From Brachybacterium aquaticum (GTDB lineage: Bacteria; Actinomycetota; Actinomycetes; Actinomycetales; Dermabacteraceae): a stretch of DNA of 64,000 nucleotides. Within the stretch, counting starts at the first letter, position 1, and each line of letters opens with the position of its first letter. Position numbers and translations under genes: made by a program. Positions 18,101 through 26,088 of the stretch are shown piece after piece. The notes beneath the pieces were generated by a model. It was given only the letters and a program-made list of their open reading frames with translations, ran no database searches and had not been told where the DNA came from. Location: the NCBI RefSeq assembly GCF_014204755.1, contig NZ_JACHLZ010000001.1, positions 558,001-622,000 of the forward strand, in the 5' to 3' direction.

Positions 18101-18647
18101 CCCCGTCGGCCGACGACCCGCCGCGCAGCAGCGGCCGCAGCACCGTGCGCCACTCCGCCGGCGGGTTCTCGCTCGCCGCCCGGGCGGCCAGGTCGTTCAC
18201 CCGGTACAGCACGGCGCCCGCGTGCACGCACGCCTCGGCGGCCTCGCAGTCGCAGCGGGAGGCGCGCGGCCGCCACAGCCCGCCCGGGCCCGGGCGCTGG
18301 AAGCGGATCGTGACCGAGTCCTCCTCGTACTCCTCGAGGACCACCTCCGTGCGGTGGGCGACGGGGCTCGGGGTGCCGGGGGAGGAGCCTGCGGTGCCGG
18401 TGGAACCTGCAGTGCCGGCGTAGCCCGCTGCGCCGGTGGAGCCCGCCGTGCGGGACGAACTCGAAGTGGCGCCTGCGGGGGCCTCGTCGGTGACGGTCGC
18501 GGCGACGGTCTGCGTGGCCGCATCCCACGTCAGCTCGGACACCCGTCCGGCGCGGGCGGCGGCGAGGCTACGCCCCGCCGTGCGATCGCCCACGTGGTGG
18601 CTGATCGCCGAGGGCAGCAGACGGGGGAGGAGGACAGGCTCGGACAT
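15186..18647 (-). CDS. SWIM-zinc-finger SNF2 helicase
   Basis: The 1,153-aa protein combines a SWIM zinc finger near residues 131-144 (CxC ... CxH, CDCEAAEACVH) with a C-terminal SNF2 motor. Walker A is DDMGLGKT (Lys722) and the Walker B box is DEAQ near 817; motif VI appears as QAVDRAHRIGQ. Low-complexity Gly/Thr/Ser repeats occupy residues about 68-95 and a Ser/Ala tract 170-190, the latter over a GTCGGCCGAC palindrome. Bacterial SNF2 proteins of this layout are ATP-driven DNA or RNA-polymerase remodelers of unclear role. It converges with the CoA-transferase gene. Confidence 0.93.
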   Translation of the reverse strand: MSEPVLLPRLLPSAISHHVGDRTAGRSLAAARAGRVSELTWDAATQTVAATVTDEAPAGATSSSSRTAGSTGAAGYAGTAGSTGTAGSSPGTPSPVAHRTEVVLEEYEEDSVTIRFQRPGPGGLWRPRASRCDCEAAEACVHAGAVLYRVNDLAARAASENPPAEWRTVLRPLLRGGSSADGGGRGASSAARASSALPKPLALRVDLEAATSSAGASRHHREVATPAHLEAGAELWLGLRPVTRGRKGLWIKGDLSWRSFEFRLAGREYDPVQGEALTRLFAAASVERSYTSGAVDHLWLNTITSPLLWQALAHARDAGVELLPGSGLASIELASSGEAGLDLHADETTGDLQVAARVAIDGETLPGARLLGACGVLEASAAADEDLLTARIAPLATAVPRDLRPLLHRREPLVVPAADRETFLEVAYPKLRALSSMTSVDGSVELPAARRPTLHLTAAYADGDRLSLRWSWQYHDPDRRLPIDQRQGTRRDVDHEDAVIAEAMTLWPHQPSDAATLLGGTDTAEFTEKVLDALEALDHVEVEVTGTRHAYRELDGAPNVRITQHASPGKNDWFDLGFDITIEGRQIPFPSLFVALARGRDKLLMPDRTYFSLDHPAFDTLRALIREGEALSEWEPERQRISRFQVGLWDELAEAADEATASREWTTTVGRLKALGDTPVPPLPTGLDADLRPYQREGYAWLTLLFSQQLGGILADDMGLGKTVQTLALIAHAREQEPEAPPFLVVAPASVLPVWRREAERFTPGLDVRVLEGASASRGGRDGADMDGADLVVTSYAVLRLDEELFASRSFQGLVLDEAQFVKNRRSRTHRAAQGVRAGFRLAITGTPMENSLDDLWAISDLVAPGLLGSSIGFRKLYTLPIASGEAPDRMAQLRRRIRPFLLRRTKELVAKELPPKHEEVLTVTLSPEHRAVYDSVLQRERKKVLGLIDTDLDRSRFIVFRSLTLLRMMALDPALVDGEEYADVPSSKLEALFDRLEEVIGDGHRVLLFSQFTSYLDRVAAELDRRGITYAHLDGSTRDRDAAVSGFRDGDAPVFLISLKAGGFGLTLTEADYVFLLDPWWNPAAENQAVDRAHRIGQDRTVMVYRMIAEDTIEEKVLALQRRKAELFDALTDDGRAFRSAVTAEDLRELLN

Positions 18648-18816
18648 CCCTCCAACGTAACCCGTGCCATGCCTCCGGCACGAGGGGGCAGGGGCCGGAG
18701 AACGGGCTCCAGCGGGTAGTCTCACAGCGGACCTCCGGCCGTCGGCCCGCGCGCCCCCGCGCCGCCCGCCGCCGCGCGCCGGAGTCGCTGACCCCGACCT
18801 GGCAAGGAGAACCCCT

Positions 18817-20163
18817 GTGGCACGACTCTTCGGCACCGACGGAGTGCGCGGACGCGCGAACGACGACATCACCGCCGAGCTCGCGGTGGAGCTGTCCGTG
18901 GGCGCCGCCCACGTGCTGGGCACCCTGGGCGCCTTCGACGGCACCCGTCCCCGCGCGATCGTCGCCCGCGACACCCGCCCCTCCGGCGACTTCCTCGCCG
19001 CCGCGGTGAGCGCGGGCCTCGCCTCCGCCGGCGTGGACGTGCTCGACGCCGGGGTGCTGCCCACGCCGGGCCTCGCCTTCCTCGTGCAGTCCACCGGCGC
19101 GGACCTCGGCGTGATGATCTCCGCCTCCCACAACCCCGCCCCCGACAACGGCATCAAGTTCTTCGCCCGCGGCGGCACCAAGCTGCCCGACGAGGTCGAG
19201 GACCGCATCGAGGCCCGCCTCGGCGAGACCTGGGACCGCCCCCAGGGCACCGACGTCGGCACCATCACCCGGTACGAGGGCGCCGTCGAGGAGTACGTCG
19301 CACACCTCGTCTCCACCCTGGACCGCTCCCTCGAAGGCCTCACCGTCGTGGCCGACTGCGCCAACGGCGCCGCCGCCGTCACCGGCCCCGAGGCGCTGCG
19401 CCGCGCCGGCGCGACCGTGCACGTCATCGGCGACCGCAGCGACGGCGGACTGATCAACGACGGCGTCGGCTCCACCCACCTCGAGCCCCTCCAGGCCGCG
19501 GTGCGCGAGCACGGCGCCGACATCGGCGTGGCCTTCGACGGCGACGCCGACCGCTGCCTCGCCGTGGACGCGAACGGCGAGATCATTGACGGCGACCAGA
19601 TCATGGCGATCCTGGCCCTGGACCTCAAGGAGCGCGGCCGCCTCCACGACGACACCCTCGTGGTCACCGTCATGAGCAACCTCGGCCTCAAGCTCGCCAT
19701 GAAGGAGCACGGCATCACCCTCGGCCAGACCGCCGTGGGCGACCGCTACGTGCTCGAGGAGATGAACCTCGGCGGCTACTCCATCGGCGGCGAGCAGTCC
19801 GGTCACGTGATCATCGCCGACTACGCCACCACCGGCGACGGCGAGCTCACCGCTCTCCACCTCCTCCAGCGCATCGCCCAGACCGGCACCCCGGCGGCGG
19901 AGCTGAAGCAGGTCATGACCCGGCTCCCGCAGGCGCTCATCAACGTCAAGGACGTCGACAAGGCCAAGGCCACCATCGACCGCGGCGTCGCCAACGCCGT
20001 CGCCGAGGCCGAGGCCCAGCTCGGCGAGACCGGCCGTGTCCTGCTGCGCCCCTCCGGCACCGAGCCGGTCGTGCGCGTCATGGTCGAGGCCCCCAGCGAC
20101 GAGATCGCCACCGAGATCGCCGAGCGCCTCGCCGTGGTGGTGCGCGAGCGCGTGGGGCTGTGA
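18817..20163 (+). CDS. glmM: Phosphoglucosamine mutase
   Basis: The 448-aa enzyme converts glucosamine-6-phosphate to glucosamine-1-phosphate for UDP-GlcNAc and peptidoglycan. Ser104 in MISASHNP is the phosphorylated residue, the Mg site is DGDADR near residue 241, and the C-terminal phosphate loop [12 protein letters not shown] is intact. It starts at GTG after an AAGGAGA site; a TAGTCT box at 18717-18722 could be its -10. glmS lies 1.8 kb downstream, beyond coaA. Confidence 0.97.
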   Translation: MARLFGTDGVRGRANDDITAELAVELSVGAAHVLGTLGAFDGTRPRAIVARDTRPSGDFLAAAVSAGLASAGVDVLDAGVLPTPGLAFLVQSTGADLGVMISASHNPAPDNGIKFFARGGTKLPDEVEDRIEARLGETWDRPQGTDVGTITRYEGAVEEYVAHLVSTLDRSLEGLTVVADCANGAAAVTGPEALRRAGATVHVIGDRSDGGLINDGVGSTHLEPLQAAVREHGADIGVAFDGDADRCLAVDANGEIIDGDQIMAILALDLKERGRLHDDTLVVTVMSNLGLKLAMKEHGITLGQTAVGDRYVLEEMNLGGYSIGGEQSGHVIIADYATTGDGELTALHLLQRIAQTGTPAAELKQVMTRLPQALINVKDVDKAKATIDRGVANAVAEAEAQLGETGRVLLRPSGTEPVVRVMVEAPSDEIATEIAERLAVVVRERVGL

Positions 20164-20196
20164 CGCTGCAGCAGTCGCATCGCTGAAGGGGGCGGG

Positions 20197-20217
20197 GAGG
20201 GCGTGCAGCGCGCCCTC
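20197..20217 (+). terminator. Possible glmM terminator
   Basis: GAGGGCG and CGCCCTC pair around a seven-base loop 34 bases after the glmM stop, with extra GC pairs possible outside. There is no T-tract. Confidence 0.4.
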
Positions 20218-20237
20218 GCCCGTCAGCCGCAGCCTGA

Positions 20238-20288
20238 GCGGGGTGAAGTGGTCGGAATCGGAGGCTGATTCCGACCACTTCACCCCGC
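20238..20288. repeat. 51-bp hairpin repeat, copy 2 (perfect)
   Basis: This is the best-preserved copy. GCGGGGTGAAGTGGTCGGAA starts the left arm; the right arm is its exact reverse complement. Perfect pairing even extends outward and inward to 24 bp (20236-20259 with 20267-20290) around the loop GGAGGCT. Confidence 0.9.
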
Positions 20289-20345
20289 TCGCTGCGTTCT
20301 CACGCTGTTCTCTGCACTTCACGCCCTGAGGAGAGTCCGGGTCCC

Positions 20346-20405
20346 GAGTTGAGCGTGCTCACGGTCGATGTCGAGCGCGGCATCGACCGTGATCGCGCAC
20401 AAGTC
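20346..20405. repeat. 60-bp imperfect hairpin (25-10-25)
   Basis: The left arm 20346-20370 and right arm 20381-20405 match at 21 of 25 positions. The inner ten pairs (ACGGTCGATG with CATCGACCGT) are perfect, around the loop TCGAGCGCGG. It differs in sequence from the 51-bp family, and no second copy was seen in the window. Confidence 0.75.
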
Positions 20406-20414
20406 GGCTCGGCG

Positions 20415-20480
20415 ACCGGGGGAGCGGTGAAGAGGGCCCGGGGGAGCGGCGAAGCGGGCCCGGGGGAGCGGCGAAGCGGG
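20415..20480. repeat. 22-bp tandem repeat, three copies
   Basis: The unit begins CCCGGGGGAGCGGCGAAGCG; copies start at 20415, 20437 and 20459. The first has three changes, the last two are identical. Confidence 0.85.
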
Positions 20481-20496
20481 CCGCCGGAAGGGTCGC

Positions 20497-20547
20497 GCGG
20501 GGGACAAATGCTGGAATCAGGCGGGAATTACGACAAGTGCTCCCCGC
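20497..20547. repeat. 51-bp hairpin repeat, copy 3 (degenerate)
   Basis: It keeps the GCGGGG and CCCCGC ends, the GGAAT core and the 21-9-21 layout (left 20497-20517, right 20527-20547), but the arms have several mismatches. Confidence 0.75.
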
Positions 20548-20622
20548 TCACCGCACCCACGGGCACCAGGCGCATGGCTGCGCCGCACCGTCGCATCGAG
20601 AACTGTGCCTTCGAGGGAGTCC

Positions 20623-20673
20623 GCGGGGAACAGGTGCTGGAATCATGCCCGAATTCCGACCACTCCTCCCCGC
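20623..20673. repeat. 51-bp hairpin repeat, copy 4
   Basis: The left arm is 20623-20643 and the right 20653-20673. The CAGGTGCTGGAAT inner segment is close to copies 1 and 3, and the right arm ATTCCGACCACTCC is close to copy 2. It runs directly into the heptamer array that starts at 20671. Confidence 0.8.
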
Positions 20674-20698
20674 ACGCCGCACGCCGCACGCCGCACGC
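20671..20698. repeat. CGCACGC heptamer tandem array
   Basis: Four uninterrupted copies of CGCACGC, followed to about 20756 by scattered variants (GCCGCACG, GTTGCACG). Confidence 0.75.
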
Positions 20699-20782
20699 CT
20701 CATGCCGTGCGCCGCACGTTGCACGAAGCGCCGCACGCCCCCTCTTTCCCGCACGCCGCCCAACCAAGCACTGCTCCGCCCC

Positions 20783-21739
20783 TCACACCTTCCGCAGCAG
20801 CACGGAGTGGACGCGGTGCTGGCCGTCCTTGCGCAGCACGAGGTCGGCGCGGCCGCGGGTGGGGACTACGTTCTCGGTGAGGTTCGGGCCGTTGATGGTG
20901 TTCCAGATCCGCTGGGCGGTCATGACCGCCTCGGTGTCGGTGAGGTCCGCGTAGCGGCGGAAGTAGGAGCGGGGGTCGGAGAACGCGGTCCTCCGCAGGG
21001 TGAGGAAGCGCTCCACGTACCAGCGCTGGACATCCTCGACCCGCGCGTCGACGTACACGGAGAAGTCGAAGAAGTCCGAGACCGCCATCCCGAGCCGGCC
21101 GTCGCGGCGGGGGCGGGCCGGCTGGAGCACGTTCAGCCCCTCCACGATGAGCACGTCCGGGCGCTCCACCACCACGCGCTCGTCCTCGAGGATGTCGTAG
21201 GTGAGGTGGGAGTACACGGGCGCCTCGACCCGCTCCTGTCCGGCCTTCACGTCGGCGACGAAGCGCAGCAGGGCGCGGCGGTCGTAGCTCTCGGGGAAGC
21301 CCTTGCGCTGCATGATCCCGCGCGCCTCGAGCACACGGTTGGGGTAGAGGAACCCGTCGGTGGTCACCAGCTGTACGCGCGGGGTCTCGGGCCAGCGGGC
21401 CATGAGCTCGCGCAGCAGGCGGGCGGTGGTGGACTTGCCGACGGCCACGGAGCCGGCCACGCCGATCACGTACGGGGTGCGGTGCTGGTGCTGGTCCAGG
21501 AAGTGCTCGCGGGACCGTCGCAGGGACTGCGCGGCGGCGACATGGATGTTCAGCAGGCGCGAGATCGGCCGGTACACGGCGTCCACCTCGGAGAGGTCCA
21601 CCCGGTCCCCGAGGCCGCGCAGGCGGGTGACGTCTTCCTCGGACAGCGGCAGCGGGGTCTGCTGCGACAGGTGCGCCCAGTCCTCTCGCGGGATCTCCTC
21701 GAACGGGGTGACGGTGGCGGGCGCCGATGCTGCCTTCAT
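20783..21739 (-). CDS. coaA: Pantothenate kinase, type I
   Basis: The 318-aa P-loop kinase phosphorylates pantothenate in the first step of CoA synthesis. The P-loop is GSVAVGKS (residues 96-103), and the family signatures [11 protein letters not shown] and [12 protein letters not shown] are present. Type I enzymes are usually inhibited by CoA. The ATG at 21739 is chosen because the family N-terminus ([14 protein letters not shown]) follows within 20 residues; longer readings upstream are not conserved. It is divergent from glmS. Confidence 0.96.
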   Translation of the reverse strand: MKAASAPATVTPFEEIPREDWAHLSQQTPLPLSEEDVTRLRGLGDRVDLSEVDAVYRPISRLLNIHVAAAQSLRRSREHFLDQHQHRTPYVIGVAGSVAVGKSTTARLLRELMARWPETPRVQLVTTDGFLYPNRVLEARGIMQRKGFPESYDRRALLRFVADVKAGQERVEAPVYSHLTYDILEDERVVVERPDVLIVEGLNVLQPARPRRDGRLGMAVSDFFDFSVYVDARVEDVQRWYVERFLTLRRTAFSDPRSYFRRYADLTDTEAVMTAQRIWNTINGPNLTENVVPTRGRADLVLRKDGQHRVHSVLLRKV

Positions 21740-21929
21740 GGCGGTGATTGTTCCAGGTGTCCGGGCATGCGCGGTGCAGCGGTGGGTCGCGCACGTCCGC
21801 GCACCACCCAGTGCGCGTTTCTGACCGGTCACCAGCGCGCACGGCCAGGGCTGCGCGCCGGCCCGGTCCGAGGTGATCAACGACTCGCCCGGACACGCCG
21901 CCGAGGAGGACGCGGACCCCGCGGAAAGT

Positions 21930-21935
21930 TACGGT
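21930..21935 (+). promoter_or_regulatory. -10 box of glmS (leaderless type)
   Basis: TACGGT ends seven bases before the ATG at 21943. This favours that ATG over the GTG at 21934, which lies inside the -10 box. Confidence 0.45.
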
Positions 21936-21942
21936 GAGCGGC

Positions 21943-23811
21943 ATGTGTGGAATCGTCGGATACGCAGGCCCCCGCGCCGCAGCCCCCTCCTCCCGTCCCG
22001 TGGACGTCGCCCTCCAGGGCCTCGCCCGCCTCGAGTACCGCGGATACGATTCCGCGGGTGTCGCCGTCCTGGATGACGGCAAGGTGCGCGTGACCAAGCG
22101 CGCCGGCAAGCTCGCCAACCTCCGCGAGGCGCTCGAGGGCGACTCCGAGACCTCCGGCCGGGTCGCCATCGCGCACACCCGCTGGGCCACGCACGGCGCG
22201 CCGACCGACGGCAACGCCCACCCCCACCTCGGCGGCCGCGACGGTGAGCTCGCCCTGGTCCACAACGGCATCATCGAGAACTTCGCCTCGCTGCGCGCCG
22301 AGCTCGAGGCCGACGGCTACACCTTCGCCTCCGAGACCGACTCCGAGGCCGCCGCCCACCTGGTCGCGCGCGAGATGGAGGCCGCCGGTGACCTCACCGA
22401 GGCCATGCGCCGCGCCGCCGCCTCCCTCGAGGGCGCCTTCACGCTCCTGGCCGTCCACCGCGACGCGCCGGACGTCGTCGTCGCCGCCCGCCGCAACTCC
22501 CCGCTCGTCGTCGGCCTCGGCGAGGGCGAGAACTTCCTCGGCTCGGACGTCGCCGCCTTCGTCGACTCCACCAAGGAGGCGCTCGAGATCGGCCAGGACC
22601 AGGTCGTCACCGTCTCCGCGGACGACGTGAAGATCATCGACTTCGACGGCAACGAGGTCACCGACGCCAAGCGCTACACCATCGAGTGGGACGCCGCCGC
22701 CGCGCAGAAGGGCGGCTACGACTCCTTCATGGCCAAGGAGATCCACGAGCAGGCCAGCGCCGTCGCCGACACCCTCCGCGGGCGTCTCGAGAACGGCGCG
22801 CTGCAGCTGGACGAGATGGCGATCGACCCCTCCGTCCTGCGCAGCGTCGACAAGATCGTCGTGGTCGCCTGCGGCACCGCCGCCAACGCCGGGGCCGTGG
22901 CCAAGTACGCCATCGAGCACTGGTGCCGCATCCCCACCGAGGTCGAGCTCGCCCACGAGTTCCGCTACCGCGACCCGGTCGTCACCGAGAAGACCCTGGT
23001 CGTGGCGATCTCCCAGTCCGGCGAGACCATGGACACCCTGATGGCCGTGCGCCACGCCCGCGAGCAGGGCGCGAAGGTCATCGCCATCTGCAACACCCAC
23101 GGCTCCACCATCCCGCGCGAGTCCGACGCGGCGCTGTACCTGCACGTCGGCCCCGAGATCGCGGTGGCCTCCACCAAGGCGTACCTCGGCCAGATCACGG
23201 CCTGCTACCTGCTGGGCCTGTTCCTCGCCCAGGTGCGCGGCAACCTCTACCCCGACGAGATCGCGGCGCTCATGGCCGACCTCGAGAAGATCCCTGAGCA
23301 GATCCAGCAGGTGCTGGACAACGCCGGGCAGGTCGAGCAGCTGGCCAAGGACATGAAGGACACGTCCTCGGTGCTGTTCCTGGGCCGCCACGTCGGCTAC
23401 CCGACCGCGATGGAGGGCGCGCTCAAGCTCAAGGAGATCGCCTACATCCACGCCGAGGGCTTTGCCGCCGGCGAGCTCAAGCACGGCCCGATCGCGCTGG
23501 TCGAGGAGGGGCAGCCGGTGTTCGTCATCGTCCCCTCCCCGAACGGCCGCCACTCCCTGCACTCCAAGGTCGTCTCCAACATCCAGGAGGTGCGCGCCCG
23601 CGGCGCCCGCACCCTGGTGATCGCCGAGGAGGGCGACGACGCGGTGGTGCCGTACGCGGACGAGGTCATCCGGATCCCCGCGACCCGGACCCTGTTCGCG
23701 GCGCTGCTGACCGTGATCCCGCTGCAGATCTTCTCCTGCGAGCTGGCGACCGCGAAGGGCCTGGACGTGGACCAGCCCCGCAACCTCGCGAAGTCCGTCA
23801 CCGTGGAGTGA
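21943..23811 (+). CDS. glmS: Glutamine-fructose-6-phosphate aminotransferase
   Basis: The 622-aa enzyme makes glucosamine-6-phosphate from fructose-6-phosphate and glutamine. The start must be ATG 21943, because the mature N-terminus has to be the nucleophilic cysteine in MCGIVGYAG. The glutaminase half (residues 1-240) is followed by two SIS domains (about 295-620), with conserved SQSGETMDTL and the C-terminal PRNLAKSVTVE. GlmS and GlmM act in consecutive steps and lie within 3 kb. Confidence 0.97.
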   Translation: MCGIVGYAGPRAAAPSSRPVDVALQGLARLEYRGYDSAGVAVLDDGKVRVTKRAGKLANLREALEGDSETSGRVAIAHTRWATHGAPTDGNAHPHLGGRDGELALVHNGIIENFASLRAELEADGYTFASETDSEAAAHLVAREMEAAGDLTEAMRRAAASLEGAFTLLAVHRDAPDVVVAARRNSPLVVGLGEGENFLGSDVAAFVDSTKEALEIGQDQVVTVSADDVKIIDFDGNEVTDAKRYTIEWDAAAAQKGGYDSFMAKEIHEQASAVADTLRGRLENGALQLDEMAIDPSVLRSVDKIVVVACGTAANAGAVAKYAIEHWCRIPTEVELAHEFRYRDPVVTEKTLVVAISQSGETMDTLMAVRHAREQGAKVIAICNTHGSTIPRESDAALYLHVGPEIAVASTKAYLGQITACYLLGLFLAQVRGNLYPDEIAALMADLEKIPEQIQQVLDNAGQVEQLAKDMKDTSSVLFLGRHVGYPTAMEGALKLKEIAYIHAEGFAAGELKHGPIALVEEGQPVFVIVPSPNGRHSLHSKVVSNIQEVRARGARTLVIAEEGDDAVVPYADEVIRIPATRTLFAALLTVIPLQIFSCELATAKGLDVDQPRNLAKSVTVE

Positions 23812-23890
23812 CCCTCCCCGCCCGACCCCCGAGGAGTGCAGTCCCGCCACGGGCAGTGCACACCGCGCCCCGGCCGAGCGCCGGGGGTGT

Positions 23891-23896
23891 GATACT
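23891..23896 (+). promoter_or_regulatory. -10 box of the acpS-rimI operon
   Basis: GATACT ends six bases before the GTG at 23903, so the operon mRNA is probably leaderless. The five downstream genes overlap or nearly touch, so this may be their only promoter. Confidence 0.45.
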
Positions 23897-23902
23897 GCCC
23901 TG

Positions 23903-24388
23903 GTGAGCACCCTCTCCAGCACGACGCCCGGCCCCGACGATCCGTTCGGCGGCCGGGCGTTCGTGCCTCGGAACGACGGGACCGTGGTGGGCGTGGGCGT
24001 GGATGTGGTCGACATCCCGCGGCTGACCGCGATGATCGAGCGCACCCCGGCCCTGCTCCAGCGCCTGCTCACCCCCGGGGAGCAGGGTCTCTCCGCTGCG
24101 TCGCGCGCCGCCCGGGTCGCCGCGAAGGAGGCGGTCGGCAAGGCGCTCGGCTCGCCCGGCGACTTCTCCTGGCAGGACGTCACCGTCGAGCGCGAGGCGC
24201 TCAGCCGCCCCCACCTGCGCCTGCGCGGGGCGACGCTGCGCGCCGCCGAGGCGGCCGGGGTCCAGCACCTGCACCTCTCCCTCTCGCATGACGGCGCGAT
24301 CGCCACCGCCATCGTCATCGCCGAGCGCGGCCGGCCCGCGGGCGGGCCGACGGGGGAGCGGACCACCGGAGAAGGGACGTCGTCATGA
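23903..24388 (+). CDS. acpS: Holo-[acyl-carrier-protein] synthase
   Basis: The 161-aa protein transfers 4'-phosphopantetheine from CoA to apo-ACP. The magnesium motif GVDVVDIPR (Asp34) and the second signature AAKEAVGKAL are present, with HLSLSHD near residue 127. It is about 35 residues longer than E. coli AcpS, with a disordered N-terminal tail and a Gly/Thr-rich C-terminus. Its stop overlaps the next ATG (ATGA). It uses the product of the CoaA pathway encoded nearby. Confidence 0.94.
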   Translation: MSTLSSTTPGPDDPFGGRAFVPRNDGTVVGVGVDVVDIPRLTAMIERTPALLQRLLTPGEQGLSAASRAARVAAKEAVGKALGSPGDFSWQDVTVEREALSRPHLRLRGATLRAAEAAGVQHLHLSLSHDGAIATAIVIAERGRPAGGPTGERTTGEGTSS

Positions 24389-26088
24389 TCCACGGATACT
24401 CCGCCGCCGCGGTCCGCGCCGCCGAGCAGCCCCTGCTCGCGGCCGGTGAGCCGCTCATGCTCCGCGCTGCCGCGGCCCTGGCCACCCATGCCGCCGAGCG
24501 CCTGCGGGCGAGCGGCTCCCCGTCGGCCGACGGGCCTGTCGACGGCACCACCACCAGCACTCCCGCCACCAGCACTCCCACCACCGACCCGACCACCCCT
24601 CGGGTCCTCGTCCTCGCGGGCGCCGGGGCGAACGGCGGCGACGGTCTCCATGCCGCGGCGATCCTGCGCCGCGAGCACGGCATCCCCGCGGACGCGATCG
24701 CGACCGCCTCCTCCGTCCACGACGAGGGCGCCGAGGCACTCCGGGACGCGGGCGGCACGATCCACCCGTCGGCCGACCTTCCCGAGGAGCAGCTGCGCGA
24801 CCTGCTCGCCGACGCCGAGCTGGTCCTGGACGCGATCCTCGGGATCGGCGGCCGGCCCGAGGTGCCCGGCGCGCTGCGTCCCCTTCTCGCCGCGGTCCGC
24901 GAGTCGGGGGTGCCCGTGCTCGCCGTCGACCTGCCGAGCTTCGTCGACGCCACCACCGGCGAGGCCGCACTCGAGACGCTGCCCGCCGCGGCGACCGTGA
25001 CCTTCGGCGCCGTGAAGGTCGGTCTGCTGCTGCCCGGCGGGGCCGAGCTCGCCGGGGACCTGCACCTCGTCGACATCGGCCTCGGGCCGTACCTGGACGG
25101 TTTCGCCGCGAACGGCGCCGCCGCGGACGCCCCCGATGCTGAGGCCTCCGGCGCCGCTGACGCCTCCGCCACAGCCACCGCCGCCGACGACCGCGCCCCG
25201 CACGTCCTCCGCCTCGAGGACGCGGACGTGCGCGCCCTGTTCCCCGTCCCCGGCCGCGACGACTCGAAGTACACCCGCGGCGTGCTCGCGATCGCCGCCG
25301 GCAGCGAGCAGTTCCCCGGCGCCGCGGTGCTCGCCGTGTCCGGGGCGGCCCGGGCCGGAGCCGGGATGATCCGCTGCCTCGCCCCGCGCGAGGTGCTCGA
25401 CCTCGTGCTGCGCGTCCGCCCGGAGGCCGTGGTCCACCCCGTCGGCCCCGGCCGCTCCACCCAGCGGATCCTGGACGACCAGACCCTCGCCCGCACGTCG
25501 GCCGTCGTCGTCGGCCCCGGCCTGCCGGGCGACGACCCGCGCGCCCTGCGCGGTGTGGCGATGCTCGCAGGCGAGGGCACCGGCCCCCGCCGCGGCGTGA
25601 TCGACGCGGGCGCCCTGCAGGCGGTCACCGCTGCGCATCGCTTCGGCCCGGACACCGTCCTCACCCCGCACCGCGGGGAGGCCGAGCGGCTCGCCCGCCG
25701 CCTCGAGGTCGACCCCGACCTGCCCGGCCCCGAGCTCGCCCGCGCGCTCGCCGCCGCGACCGGCGCGACCGTGCTGCTGAAAGGGGCGATCACCCTGGTC
25801 GCACCCGGGAACGGCGGGGCGCTGCGCACCCAGGACGACGCCACCTCCTACCTCGCCACCGCCGGGACCGGGGATGTGCTCGCCGGGATCCTCGGCACCC
25901 TCCTCGCCGCGGGCCTTCCCGGACCCGACGCGGCCGCGCTCGCCGCCCTGCTGCACGGCCGGGCCGGGCGCCTCGCCTCCGGCGGCGGCAGCCACCCGCT
26001 GGTCGCGCTCGAGGTCGCCGATCGCCTCCCCGAGACCATCGGGACTATCCTGGCCACCGCCCAGGACCTGACCCGAGGAGCCCGATGA
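24385..26088 (+). CDS. nnrD: Bifunctional NAD(P)H-hydrate epimerase / ADP-dependent dehydratase
   Basis: The 567-aa fusion repairs damaged NAD(P)H hydrates. Residues 1-240 are the YjeF_N epimerase with AGANGGDGL near 76. Residues about 275-567 are the carbohydrate-kinase-like dehydratase with the GTGDVLAGILG signature near 495. Two exact GTCGGCCGAC palindromes fall in the epimerase half (24522 and 24768), the first within a Thr/Pro/Ser insert. It is cytoplasmic, and the gene overlaps its neighbours on both sides. Confidence 0.93.
   Translation: MIHGYSAAAVRAAEQPLLAAGEPLMLRAAAALATHAAERLRASGSPSADGPVDGTTTSTPATSTPTTDPTTPRVLVLAGAGANGGDGLHAAAILRREHGIPADAIATASSVHDEGAEALRDAGGTIHPSADLPEEQLRDLLADAELVLDAILGIGGRPEVPGALRPLLAAVRESGVPVLAVDLPSFVDATTGEAALETLPAAATVTFGAVKVGLLLPGGAELAGDLHLVDIGLGPYLDGFAANGAAADAPDAEASGAADASATATAADDRAPHVLRLEDADVRALFPVPGRDDSKYTRGVLAIAAGSEQFPGAAVLAVSGAARAGAGMIRCLAPREVLDLVLRVRPEAVVHPVGPGRSTQRILDDQTLARTSAVVVGPGLPGDDPRALRGVAMLAGEGTGPRRGVIDAGALQAVTAAHRFGPDTVLTPHRGEAERLARRLEVDPDLPGPELARALAAATGATVLLKGAITLVAPGNGGALRTQDDATSYLATAGTGDVLAGILGTLLAAGLPGPDAAALAALLHGRAGRLASGGGSHPLVALEVADRLPETIGTILATAQDLTRGAR

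Larger units (their letters stand above)
20164..20782. other. Repeat-packed gene-free region between glmM and coaA
   Basis: No gene is supported in these 619 bases. They contain three of the four 51-bp hairpins, a 60-bp hairpin (20346-20405), a 22-bp tandem repeat (20415-20480), and a CCGCACG-type heptamer array (20671-20698, with degenerate copies to about 20756). Between them these elements fill over half of the gap, whose flanking genes converge. Confidence 0.8.

Noticed and set aside
18568..20322. Long minus-strand open frame over glmM
   Set aside because: It is a codon-bias shadow of glmM; no motif, start site or promoter supports it.
20671..20760. Heptamer array as a centromere-like or replication site
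   Set aside because: It lacks any DnaA-box or parS-like sequence, and no replication gene is close.
21934..21942. GTG 21934 as the glmS start
   Set aside because: It would place three residues before the catalytic cysteine's methionine, and the codon lies inside the likely -10 box.
21740..21942. glmS ribozyme or riboswitch ahead of glmS
   Set aside because: The upstream region shows no ribozyme core, and the transcript appears leaderless.
21877..25995. Very long minus-strand open frame across glmS, acpS and nnrD
   Set aside because: It covers three well-identified plus-strand genes, and its translation is Gly/Val/Arg/Asp-rich low-complexity sequence.
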